Positions 25,451-34,600 of a DNA stretch of 37,545 nucleotides are shown here, piece after piece. Source of the stretch: Lachnospiraceae bacterium UBA3762 (GTDB lineage Bacteria > Bacillota > Clostridia > Lachnospirales > Lachnospiraceae). The notes below the pieces were generated by a model. That model searched no databases. It was not told the origin of the DNA and saw only the letters and a program-made list of their open reading frames with translations. A program made the position numbers and the translations under genes. The DNA is taken from assembly GCA_002371615.1 (NCBI GenBank), contig DFGA01000039.1:3510-41054 (forward strand), in the 5' to 3' direction. Positions within the stretch are counted from its first letter, which is position 1, and each line of letters opens with the position of its first letter.

Positions 25451-27121
25451 TCAGTCGTAGGCTCCGAAGGCAAGTTCCCTGGCTTCATCATATTCCATAG
25501 GTCTGCCCCAGATATAGCCCTGAATAAAATCACAGTCAAGATTTTTCAGGCATTCCACCTGATTGTCATGCTCTACTCCTTCGGCGATAACTTCCGCATC
25601 CATCAGATGCCCCATATAGATAATTGATTTGACGAAATCCGTATTGACATCGTTGCGGAGAATGTTGTCTATAAGCGATTTGTCTATCTTCACAAGATTG
25701 ATCGGAAGATTCATCAGCTGCCCGAGAGACGTATATCCGGTTCCAAAATCATCAAGGGCTATCATTATCTGGTTATCACGCAGTATCTTGATGTTCTCGA
25801 TCGTTCGATTGCCCTCTTCAGCGAATGAATACTCGGTAATCTCAACTTCAAGACATTCCGGCGGAAACTGGGTCTCTTCAATAATACCAAGAAGTTTCTC
25901 GGCAAAACCGGATCTTGCTATATCCTTCGCCGATATATTGACAGCTAGTGTAATGGTATTTCCCGATGAGTAGCACACTTCCCTGAATTCACGCATAGCT
26001 CTGTCAAGCACGAATGTGTCGATATCCAGAACCAGATCGGACATTTCGGCGATTGAGATAAACTCCGACGGGGCGATTTTCTCCCCGTTGGGTACATTCA
26101 TCCTGATGAGAGTCTCGAATCCGCGCAATCTCTTGTCTTCCGCCGTGTACTGCGGCTGATATACCAGATAGAACCATCCGTTCTGCAGGCTGTCCTTGAC
26201 CATGTTCTCAACAACAGTCTGCCGCTCCATTCCCTCTTTGAGCTCGTCGTTAAATCTGCAATATTTCACGGTTCCTGATTTAACAGCATAGTTCATGGCT
26301 ATATCGGCGTGCTTCATGACTGTATCGGCATCTTTTGCAGACTCGCCGTAATCCGCTATGCCCGCATACGCCGTCAGATAGCAGTTTGAATCCACCCCGT
26401 CCTTATTAAGGGTTATAGCCTGTTCGATACTGTGAAGAGTCCTGTCAATGACAGTCTCCACATCGTCTGCCTTGGGGAAGATCACGGCATATTCTGCGCT
26501 TTCTATCTTGTATGCCGTACACTTGCTATCAATAACGCTTGATATTCTATCAGCAACAACGTTCTTGAGTTCATCCACATATCGGCGTCCGAGATTGGCG
26601 TTTACGGGCGAAAATCCTTCGATACGGATAAAGGCAACACACCCCTTTCCACCCTGCCATAGAACTTTGCGCATATCGCGGTCAAAGGCGTATCTGTTCA
26701 AAAGCCCCGTAGTGCTGTCCGTTTCGGCCATTTTGTTGCTGTATTTGATCTGTCCCGAGATCAATGCTATTGCAATGATAAACAGCACCGCATTAAAGGC
26801 ACCCGGGGCAATAGAAAGGTTATGTGTCACAATAATGGTCCTGACCACGCCAACGATCGACAGACCCATAACTATGCAGAACACCACGAGTCCCTTTTTG
26901 TGATCTGTTAACACCAGAATGATACCAATAAGAGCCATAACAGCCTGAATACAGCCGTTCAGACTGCTTCCGGGGATCTGCGCCTCTCCCACACTCAGCA
27001 TCTTGCCGCCGAGAGTCAAGGATACAACCGCATTTAAGATAAGCATAACGAAACAGAGTATGGTAAATACTCTGAAAAAAATAACCTTATGTTTGAAATT
27101 TGAAAACTGAACTTTCTTCAT
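25451..27121 (-). CDS. Membrane c-di-GMP phosphodiesterase: degenerate GGDEF plus EAL
   Basis: 556 aa. About four membrane segments lie in residues 12-122. A GGDEF-type domain follows (about 133-295, starting DSTTGLLNRYAF) in which the active-site motif is replaced by SAEYA (about 208-212), so cyclase activity is not expected. The EAL domain (about 303-550) keeps the known metal and catalytic positions: E336 in ETLIR (for EALIR), N395 in AVNISA, E427 in EVEITE, D457-D458 in DDFGTGYTSL, K478 in VKID, E514 in AEGVE, and QGY.WGRP. It should hydrolyse c-di-GMP, possibly gated by the membrane part or by GTP at the degenerate domain. It lies 36 bases after the sortase gene, is the last gene before two terminators, and has no strong ribosome binding site, so it is likely coupled to the sortase transcript. 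Confidence 0.9.
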   Translation of the reverse strand: MKKVQFSNFKHKVIFFRVFTILCFVMLILNAVVSLTLGGKMLSVGEAQIPGSSLNGCIQAVMALIGIILVLTDHKKGLVVFCIVMGLSIVGVVRTIIVTHNLSIAPGAFNAVLFIIAIALISGQIKYSNKMAETDSTTGLLNRYAFDRDMRKVLWQGGKGCVAFIRIEGFSPVNANLGRRYVDELKNVVADRISSVIDSKCTAYKIESAEYAVIFPKADDVETVIDRTLHSIEQAITLNKDGVDSNCYLTAYAGIADYGESAKDADTVMKHADIAMNYAVKSGTVKYCRFNDELKEGMERQTVVENMVKDSLQNGWFYLVYQPQYTAEDKRLRGFETLIRMNVPNGEKIAPSEFISIAEMSDLVLDIDTFVLDRAMREFREVCYSSGNTITLAVNISAKDIARSGFAEKLLGIIEETQFPPECLEVEITEYSFAEEGNRTIENIKILRDNQIMIALDDFGTGYTSLGQLMNLPINLVKIDKSLIDNILRNDVNTDFVKSIIYMGHLMDAEVIAEGVEHDNQVECLKNLDCDFIQGYIWGRPMEYDEARELAFGAYD

Positions 27122-27157
27122 ATCACAATTAAAGACGTATGATTTTTACAAAATGGC

Positions 27158-27988
27158 TCACTCTTCAAACAGATATACATCCTTGAACACACCGTGGACG
27201 AAAAATCGCTTCTTGCTTGCTCCGGCTCCCGAACACGTTACGAGGGTGACTATATTCTTATCACGGTCCGACTTGGCCGAACACTCTCTTACAGACTTGG
27301 CATCCGCCTCGTGGAGATAGGCTCTGTATTCCTTGAAATTCTGGCAGTTGTAGTACATCTTGGAATCCGGCTTATCGAGATAGAAAGAAAAGACCTCATA
27401 ACGGTATATCCCCTCAGGACGGAACACGTATATGAACGGGTACTCGTCGTAAGTTGATTTGTTATTGATATAGTTCTTCAGATGTCCAAACATCGAGCCG
27501 TTCTTCATGTTATGACCGTAGAAGAACGTATTCCAGCTTGTAAGTTCAGGATCGACTTCACTGTCCATAAACACACATCCTGCACTGTTCTTCTGCATTT
27601 CAAATGTGTGGTGAAGATAGAATTCATTGTCCTGTCCCTGAACAACCGGGTGGTTTACCTCCGCGCCCGGCGCATAGAGCCAGCACACAAAACTCCCGTT
27701 TATCTTCTCAAGACTGTCGAAATCGATCTCCATGTCCGGAAAATCACTTCTGTTGTAGTTACGCTTCAGGGTTTTCCCGTCTTCTTCGTCTTCGCTGTCT
27801 TCGGAAGAAGGCACGGTTTGCGTACTCTCCGCCGAATCGGTCCCAACACCGGTCTTGACATACTGCTCAAGACTTGAATACTCTGCTTCGGCCCGCTTAT
27901 ACTCAAGTGTGCTTTTCAACAGCATTACAGCCGCTATTACCATCACAACACTTGCTATGGATATTATGATCACTCTTCCCTTGGACAT
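27158..27988 (-). CDS. Class B sortase
   Basis: A 276-aa transpeptidase starting MSKGRVIIIS. I prefer the ATG at 27986-27988, which follows GGAGGG, over the in-frame GTG 30 bases upstream. One N-terminal membrane segment (about residues 5-24) and an acidic linker (about 50-75) precede the catalytic domain. The class B hallmark FFYGHNMKNGSMFGHLKNY contains catalytic His159. VTLVTCSGAGASKKRFFVHG contains Cys252 and Arg261. Class B sortases anchor proteins to peptidoglycan or assemble pili, using motifs other than LPXTG. The next large gene downstream encodes a giant protein with a GPVTG sorting signal, its probable substrate. Translation may be gated by the hairpin at 27994-28033. Confidence 0.93.
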   Translation of the reverse strand: MSKGRVIIISIASVVMVIAAVMLLKSTLEYKRAEAEYSSLEQYVKTGVGTDSAESTQTVPSSEDSEDEEDGKTLKRNYNRSDFPDMEIDFDSLEKINGSFVCWLYAPGAEVNHPVVQGQDNEFYLHHTFEMQKNSAGCVFMDSEVDPELTSWNTFFYGHNMKNGSMFGHLKNYINNKSTYDEYPFIYVFRPEGIYRYEVFSFYLDKPDSKMYYNCQNFKEYRAYLHEADAKSVRECSAKSDRDKNIVTLVTCSGAGASKKRFFVHGVFKDVYLFEE

Positions 27989-27993
27989 AATAA

Positions 27994-28033
27994 AAACCCT
28001 CCGCCAACATTCTATCACGTCAGCGGAGGGTTT
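27994..28033 (-). promoter_or_regulatory. Hairpin sequestering the sortase ribosome binding site, attenuator-like
   Basis: AAACCCTCCGC (minus strand, 28033-28023) pairs perfectly over 11 bp with GCGGAGGGTTT (28004-27994), leaving an 18-base loop. The right arm contains the sortase ribosome binding site GGAGGG. It runs into TTTTTATT directly before the ATG, so the same structure looks like an intrinsic terminator. The left arm lies inside a 16-codon leader frame. A ribosome translating that frame would open the stem. Confidence 0.7.
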
Positions 28034-28065
28034 GCTATATTTTCTCTGTTAAGCAAACGAATCAT
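28015..28065 (-). CDS. 16-residue leader peptide upstream of the sortase (candidate)
   Basis: Minus-strand AAGGAG lies 6 bases before ATG (28063-28065). The frame encodes MIRLLNRENIANPPLT and stops with TGA at 28015-28017, in the loop of the hairpin that hides the sortase start. Codons 11-15 form the left arm of that hairpin. An alternative ATG 4 bases upstream gives only MNDSFA. The frame begins 17 bases after the response-regulator stop. It is too short for family comparison, so the evidence is the ribosome binding site and the position relative to the hairpin. Confidence 0.45.
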   Translation of the reverse strand: MIRLLNRENIANPPLT

Positions 28066-28082
28066 TCATCTCTCCTTAAATG

Positions 28083-28841
28083 TCAGCCCAGTTTCCCTTT
28101 TAGGTAATTCAGCAGATCTTCCCTCGTTGTTGTCTTGAGCACATATCCGTCAGGCTTTAGGGCCATAACACGCTCCACCGCCTCTTTTGTCCCTACTCCC
28201 GTAAGGAATATGACCGGTATTTTAGCGGTCTCCGGCTCCTCGCGCAGCATCTGCAGCACCTGGGGACCGTCTACAACCGGCATCTCATAATCAAGAAGAA
28301 TGAGATCCGCTGATTTTTTCAGCAGGAATTTTATTGCCTGCATCCCTGCCGTAACGATATCAGCCTGGTACTCATCCTTGATCCATTCCCTGACCATACT
28401 TGCATACGAAGGATCATCATCCACTATGAGAACCCTCTTTTTGCCGCTTGCTCCGCCGGCACTTATATATGCTTTTTCGATGGCAGGCTGCAGAGTTTCC
28501 ATCTCCACGGGGCGGTCAAGCCATGTTTTGTATTTGATCGCGGGAACAAATGACAACAGCTCACGGTGGAATCTGTTTTCTCCGATAAGGAGCATCTTCC
28601 CGTCGATCTCATTGATATCATTTACGATATGCTTGAACTTCTCCAGCTTGACAGTATCCTCCACAACATCTTCGGGAAGATATATCACGTAGACATCCGT
28701 CCTGTCCGCGTGGGGTTTGATCAGGGTAAAATCCTCGATGATCTCAACATTGTATGCCCCTGTCATTTTTCTCTCGATTCCCTTTACGACAACGCTGTAC
28801 TGGAACACAACGATCGCAACATTTTTCACTTCAGTGGCCAT
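28083..28841 (-). CDS. Response regulator without DNA-binding output, two receiver-like domains
   Basis: 252 aa. The N-terminal half (about 1-122) has a receiver-like alternation of strands and helices but no phosphorylatable Asp pattern (VYVIYLPED at the equivalent place). The C-terminal half (about 134-252) is a complete receiver: KRVLIVDDDPSY with the acidic pair, D184 in ILLDYEMPVVDG, the Thr/Ser position in VIFLTGVG, and the conserved Lys in GYVLKTTT. There is no effector domain, so it may pass phosphate on or act through protein contacts. It is encoded in the same run as two hybrid kinases, one with an Hpt domain, and just before the sortase and the phosphodiesterase. AAGGAG precedes the ATG. 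Confidence 0.88.
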   Translation of the reverse strand: MATEVKNVAIVVFQYSVVVKGIERKMTGAYNVEIIEDFTLIKPHADRTDVYVIYLPEDVVEDTVKLEKFKHIVNDINEIDGKMLLIGENRFHRELLSFVPAIKYKTWLDRPVEMETLQPAIEKAYISAGGASGKKRVLIVDDDPSYASMVREWIKDEYQADIVTAGMQAIKFLLKKSADLILLDYEMPVVDGPQVLQMLREEPETAKIPVIFLTGVGTKEAVERVMALKPDGYVLKTTTREDLLNYLKGKLG

Positions 28842-28895
28842 AACCTGCTCCTTGAATATATTGAAGACGAATTAAATCTGTTCACTATAATAATG

Positions 28896-30419
28896 TTAAT
28901 CCGCCCCTTTTGCAATGGCTGCCATCGCATCCCGCTGAATATCGGCATTATATGAAAGAAGTGGTTCAACATCCCTGCCCTTTATCCTTCTGTCAGTGTA
29001 GTTTCGCGTAAGCCTTATGATAAGCGGTATCTGAACAAGTATCCCGATAAGATTGGGGATCATCATAAGACCGTTAAATGTATCGGATATATCCCACGCG
29101 AGATTCGGCTCCATTACCGCACCAAGTACTATGATCAAAACAAAGACAACACGGTACACTCTCGCGAATGAAACTCCGAACAGATATTCCGTAACCTTTG
29201 CCCCGTAATACGACCAGCCCAGTACCGTGGTGAAGGCAAACAGCGTTATCGCAAGAACCACAAACCATTCCCCCGGTTTTCCCAGAGTCGCACCAAACGC
29301 CTTGGCAACAAGTGTCGAATCATTTACACCCTCCTGTGTCAGACCGGTCTTAAGATCTATCGCACCGGAGGAAAGCACCACGATGGCTGTCAGAGTACAT
29401 ATGACCATGGTGTCGAGAAACACTTCAGCGATACCCCACAATCCCTGACGGACCGGTTCTCTGGCACAACTGTTACTGTGGACCATAACAGACGAGCCCA
29501 GACCGGCTTCATTGGAAAAGACTCCTCTTTTACATCCGTTCTTGATGGTATTGAACGCAAGCTGTACCGCAGTGCCTGCTGCGCCACCCTTTATCGCATC
29601 AGGTCCTGTGGCAAACCTGAATATAGCCGAAAAGATATCCGGTAATTTAGTGATATTAAGGAACACCATGATGATGCATCCGGCTATGTACATTATGGAC
29701 ATGAATGGTATCAGCTTCTCGGAAACCGCTGCAATTCTCCTGAATCCTCCCATGAGGATGAGTGCCATCATAAACATAAGTACCACGCCGATCATCCAGT
29801 TGATCTTCGGGACTCCGAAAAGCAGCTCACTCTCAATATCCGCAAGAAAGGTGGATTGGAAATTGATGGTGATCTTATTGATCTGACCCATATTCCCTAT
29901 TCCAAAGGATGCCAGTACTGCGAAGATACAGAACAGAACCCCCAGAAGCTTTCCCAGCCATCTGCAGTGCTTCATTGATCCGAGACCGTCCTCAAGATAA
30001 TACATGGGACCGCCCGACCATGCTCCTTCTAAATTGCGCCGTCTGTAGTACATACCCATAACTATCTCGGAATATTTGAGCATCATTCCGAAAAAGGCCG
30101 CAACCCACATCCACAGGACCGCGCCGGGACCACCCACGCAAATGGCAGTCGAAACACCGGCAATATTACCGGTTCCGATAACCGCGCACAGTGCGGTGCA
30201 GAATGCGCGAAACTGCGACAGTGCACCTGCATCATTTATGATACGGGCTCTTTTGTTGATCGCTCCGAAGGTATTCTTCCACCAGTGCCTCAGATGTGTT
30301 ATCGGGAAAAATCCGGTAATGACGGTACATATAAGACCCGTTCCTATAAGCAGTACAAGACCGACCGTTCCCCACACGAAGCTATTGGCCGCATCGTTTA
30401 TCCTTACAGCTATATCCAT
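28896..30419 (-). CDS. AGCS family Na+/alanine (amino acid) symporter
   Basis: A 507-aa polytopic protein with about 10-11 membrane segments and typical AGCS sequence. Examples are GNIAGVSTAICVGGPGAVLWMWVAAFFGMMLKYSE in the first third, GGPMYYLEDGLGS, and KRGVFSNEAGLGSSVMVHS in the centre. Members import alanine, glycine or related amino acids with Na+. The exact substrate cannot be read here. The start is 4 bases after the end of the 321-aa gene, with AGGA about 7 bases before the ATG, so it is in the same operon. A transporter within a signalling run may supply the sensed ligand or simply be co-regulated. Confidence 0.95.
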   Translation of the reverse strand: MDIAVRINDAANSFVWGTVGLVLLIGTGLICTVITGFFPITHLRHWWKNTFGAINKRARIINDAGALSQFRAFCTALCAVIGTGNIAGVSTAICVGGPGAVLWMWVAAFFGMMLKYSEIVMGMYYRRRNLEGAWSGGPMYYLEDGLGSMKHCRWLGKLLGVLFCIFAVLASFGIGNMGQINKITINFQSTFLADIESELLFGVPKINWMIGVVLMFMMALILMGGFRRIAAVSEKLIPFMSIMYIAGCIIMVFLNITKLPDIFSAIFRFATGPDAIKGGAAGTAVQLAFNTIKNGCKRGVFSNEAGLGSSVMVHSNSCAREPVRQGLWGIAEVFLDTMVICTLTAIVVLSSGAIDLKTGLTQEGVNDSTLVAKAFGATLGKPGEWFVVLAITLFAFTTVLGWSYYGAKVTEYLFGVSFARVYRVVFVLIIVLGAVMEPNLAWDISDTFNGLMMIPNLIGILVQIPLIIRLTRNYTDRRIKGRDVEPLLSYNADIQRDAMAAIAKGAD

Positions 30420-30423
30420 ATAA

Positions 30424-31389
30424 CTATCCTATGATCTCGCAATAAACAAGCGTCTGGTTGATGAGCTGATATGCAACCTCTCCGAAGGTAACAGGTCCGG
30501 TAAATGGCGGTATCTTCTGTCCGTTAAGATTTCCGTACATATAGTTAAGTATACAGTTACATGAAAATACAGGATCTTTTGCCTCCATTGCGGCTATTCT
30601 TTCTTTGAACTGTCCGGAGTAATCGTCCACCTTTGTGGCAAAGCGGTAGTCAATATTTCTGAATACCGGTGCGTAAAATCCTACCGTACCGTTTTCAACG
30701 GACTTGATCGAGGTGTTGATATATGAACCGTTATAGTCAGCCACAAGCGGCATCTTGGTATCAATACCCTTCTTCTCGATATACTCGGCAAAATTCACCT
30801 TCTGACCGTTTACGACGCAATCCGTAACACTCAGATCATTATCATTGAATCTGATGATGGGGTCGGTCTTGTCATCGGTGAAGATGTTCACCATATTGAT
30901 CATGGCACTCTTGCCCCCGGGAATCTTGATATACATAACCACTGCCTTGTCCGTATACGAATTGCATGTAGTGCCGTCATACACCTTTATGCTGCCCATG
31001 GCCTCAAGATCTGCTCCTGCGATCCATCCGATGGTGGGATGCATCAGAAGCTCTTCAACCTCGGGAGCCTCCTTCGAATACTTGGCTGCCACCTCGGATC
31101 CGTATGGCATTATCAGCATTGTAAGGCCGTTGTCATAGCACTCCTCCACGATCTGGAAAATGTTATATTTTCCGTATGTCGAGATCCTGATATCCTCCGC
31201 ATAATCTATCTCATTTACGAACAATCTGTCTTTGGTGAATATCCCGCCTTCCTCACTCATGAAATAAGGTGTTGTACCGCCGATCCATTTCCCCTTCGGG
31301 AGTTTTTCAAGAAGCGAATCATCCGCCGCGATATGCAGGATCTTTCCTTCTTCAATAAGCCTGATTGTATCTTCCAACGTAATAAGCAT
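30424..31389 (-). CDS. Uncharacterised 321-aa protein with WIGGTTPYF motif
   Basis: I place the start at ATG 31387-31389, because GGAGG lies 7 bases before it. The longer in-frame start at 31413 lacks such a site. The sequence starts MLITLEDTIRLIEEGKILHIAADDSLLEKLPKGKWIGG and continues TTPYFMSEEGGIFTKDRLFVNEI. No signal peptide or membrane segment is seen, so it is probably cytosolic. I recall similar WIGGT.PYF proteins in an uncharacterised family (possibly DUF6976), but cannot confirm this. No catalytic motif is obvious. It sits between the 72-aa gene and the symporter, downstream of two kinases. It might be a ligand-binding or accessory protein of that system, but no function is claimed. 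Confidence 0.8.
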   Translation of the reverse strand: MLITLEDTIRLIEEGKILHIAADDSLLEKLPKGKWIGGTTPYFMSEEGGIFTKDRLFVNEIDYAEDIRISTYGKYNIFQIVEECYDNGLTMLIMPYGSEVAAKYSKEAPEVEELLMHPTIGWIAGADLEAMGSIKVYDGTTCNSYTDKAVVMYIKIPGGKSAMINMVNIFTDDKTDPIIRFNDNDLSVTDCVVNGQKVNFAEYIEKKGIDTKMPLVADYNGSYINTSIKSVENGTVGFYAPVFRNIDYRFATKVDDYSGQFKERIAAMEAKDPVFSCNCILNYMYGNLNGQKIPPFTGPVTFGEVAYQLINQTLVYCEIIG

Positions 31390-31425
31390 TTTTACCTCCG
31401 TAATATGCACCAAAACCTTAACCGG

Positions 31426-31644
31426 TCAGAGTGCCACTATATTTGCAAGATCAACCTTCGCAACTATAGGATACTTTGACATGAATTCATCCATCTCTTT
31501 TATGCACGCTTCCATGCTTTGAGGATCAGACTGCAGTCTCTTCTGCATTTTGGATATGAGCATGTTAAGTGCAAGATTTGATGATGTGTACTTAACCTCT
31601 CCGCGCAGGAGTTTTTCAATCTTTTCCTGTGCCAACGCTTCCAT
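31426..31644 (-). CDS. Small 72-aa helical protein of unknown function
   Basis: 72 residues starting MEALAQEKIEKLLRGEVKY, almost entirely helix-forming and charged, without membrane segments or cysteines. AAAGGAGG lies 7 bases before the ATG, so translation is well supported. The gene is 24 bases after the DegV-containing kinase and 36 bases before the 321-aa gene, in the same direction. I do not recognise the family. A small helical partner of the kinase or of the 321-aa protein is possible, on position only. Confidence 0.7.
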   Translation of the reverse strand: MEALAQEKIEKLLRGEVKYTSSNLALNMLISKMQKRLQSDPQSMEACIKEMDEFMSKYPIVAKVDLANIVAL

Positions 31645-31668
31645 TCATTCGCCTCCTTTTATCATCTG

Positions 31669-34600
31669 TTATTCCAGTGCTTCCAGTATTTTGTCATAGT
31701 CCAGCATCTTTGCCGCCTCACGGATCAGCTCGAACTTTTCTTTATCCGGATCGGGAATTGAATACTCTCCGATCTCCTTCATGATCATTTCAACCTTCTC
31801 ACAATCCATATCGTCCGCCGCATCATGAAGCTCCTCATATATACTTGCCATAAGATCGGCATCTGCAACAGGTTTTTCAGATTTCTCCTCCTTCCCGCCG
31901 GCATCTTTATTGCCAAATGCAGGTGAAAGTGCCTCCTGATAACTCAGGTAATAATCCATTACAGCACCGTGATTTTCTCTGATGTACTGGATATTATCAC
32001 CCTTGCCCGCCATCTCAAGCGCTTCAGCCATATCACCCAGTTCCAGTGCTCCCACAAGCCTTGCCGAACTCTTAAGGGCATGTATCTTTATCGTGTAGTT
32101 CTCCCAATCGTTTGATACATAATATTTCTCAAGATCCTCATGCTTGTCCGGTATTGAATTGTAAAATATTTCCAGCACCGATCTGAAGGCTTCCTCGGAA
32201 CCGCTGTTCTTTATGGCAACAGCGGCATCGATACAGTCAAGCTTCTGATACCATTTATCTGTACCTTCCGGCTCAACGGTATCTGCTTCTTCTGCGGCAG
32301 CCTCCGGGATCTCATCCGGGATCATATCCCATAATTCATCCTGTAATTCATCCTGAATCTCCTCCGGCTCCTCTGAGTCTTCAATCTCTTCCGTCCTGCG
32401 GTCATCATCGATATACGATGCGATATTATACATCTTGTTTGACTTGAGGAAATACAGTATTCCAAATGTTCCGGGGCCGCAGTTGGAGGATATGGCGGCA
32501 GAAGCCTGCTGGAATATGACATGCTCAAAATAAGCTGTCTTTCTGATCTCCTCCGCGATCCACTCAAGTGTTTCACCGGGAAGATAAGCGTATGTAACAA
32601 AAGCAATATCCGAATCCGGTATTAAATCCGGCGGAAGTGCTTTGCGGATATATCTTCTGTAAGCCCGCTTTGTCCGGCCCAACCATATCCCGCCGATAGC
32701 TTTCTTATCGTTTCTGATGCTCAGCATAGGGTGAAGGTTCAGAGCCTTTGCGATCTTATGAAGTCTCTGACTGATCAGTCCCCTATTCGCCATATATTCC
32801 GTAGTGTCGATAATAAAGCTGCAGCGCAGGCGGTATTTTATCTCCTCGAGTTCGGAAATGATATCCTGAACCGGAATGCCCTGTTGAGCAAGTTTATAAG
32901 CAATAAGCACAAGTAAACCGGTGGAGCTGGACAGACATTCCGAATTGATGACCGTAACATTATCAAATGATTTTGCCGCCTCTGTTGCAAAATGATAGTC
33001 TTTACTCATACTCGTTGTCAGAGATATATGTATCACGTGATGCGCTCTCTTAAGCACATCCGCAAAAAATTCAGTATAAGCTGCCTCATCCGGAGGAGAC
33101 GAGATTGCCTCCCTGCCCTCACTGATATGCCTGATAAGCTCGTTGGCATCAATGTGAATACCGTCCTTGAACACACCCTCATCTGTTTTGATAACGAACG
33201 GCAATATCGGAATATGAAGCTTCCTTACCACTGCATCGGGAAGATCGCACATGCTTGTGGATGTAATGATGACAGGAGCCTTATCTGCGTATCTCTCGGA
33301 GGTATGTATTTCCTCATCATCACCTATCATTACGGATCTTAGGATGATCTTCTCGCCGGAAATATGGCGGATAAGCATCTGCTCCATGGCTTCTCCGGAA
33401 ACAGGCTTGATCAGATATCCGTCGAATCCCGCCCTTGTGTAGAGATCCCTGTTCTCACTGCCGGCGTTGGCGGTAAGAACGATAACAGGGGTTGTCCTGT
33501 TCAGACCTCCCGACTGATTTCTGAGCTGGTCAAGACACTCTATTCCGTCCATCTTCGGCATGAGATGATCCATAAATATGGCGTCAAAATGAGTCTTCAG
33601 ACTCATCTCCAGTGCCTCCTGTCCGGAAAGAGCCGTGTAGATACTCATATCGGTATCCGCAAGCAGCCTCTTTTCAACCTCCAGATTCATCTCATTATCA
33701 TCAACGATCAAAATGCTGACCTCGGGTGCCAGAAAACTGCTCTCGTAGTTGCTTCTCTTAACCGTCTGCTGATTGTGGATATTCAGTTCACCCACCTTGC
33801 TGTGATCGGTCACGGTCTGCTTTATGACAAACGTAAATGTTGATCCTTCGCCGTATACACTGTTAACGGTAATGGTCCCGTCCATCAGTTCAATAAGCTG
33901 TTTTACAATGCTCAGTCCCAGTCCGGTTCCTTCTATGTGACGGTTTTTACCTTCGTCAACACGCTTGAACGCATCAAACAGGAACGGTATATCCTCTTTT
34001 TTAATCCCCATTCCGGTATCCGCGATGGAAACCGTCAGTTCAGCCGTCTTCTCATCTATATCCTTACTCTCAACACGAAGCTCTATATGTCCCTTCTGGG
34101 TATACTTCACTGCATTGTTCAGAAGATTTATGATAAGCTGCTTTATGCGTACCTCGTCACCATAGAGGACGGTCGGCACTTCCGGATCAACACTCACTTC
34201 AAATCCCAGACCCTTTTCATGTGCCTTGTGCCAGATCATGTTCACTATCTCCGACAGCATATCACCCACATTATAATCGACCGGTACTATATCCATGCTT
34301 CCGGCTTCTATCTTAGAAAAATCCAGGATGTCATTTATAAGAGCCAGCAGCAGTTTGCCTGCTCCCTGTATGCCGTTTGCATCCCTTACAACATCATCCG
34401 AAGCGCTTTCGTCACGGAGGATCAGCTCGTTAAGTCCGAGTATGGAATTGATGGGCGTACGTATCTCATGACTCATGCTTGAGAAAAATCTGTTCTGGGC
34501 TCGGGTGAGCTCCTCCGCTCTCTCGGCTTCTCTGATAGCTCTGTCGTTTTCTTTCTTAAACAGAACAGACTGTGCCATGGACATGGCAAAGCACACCAAT

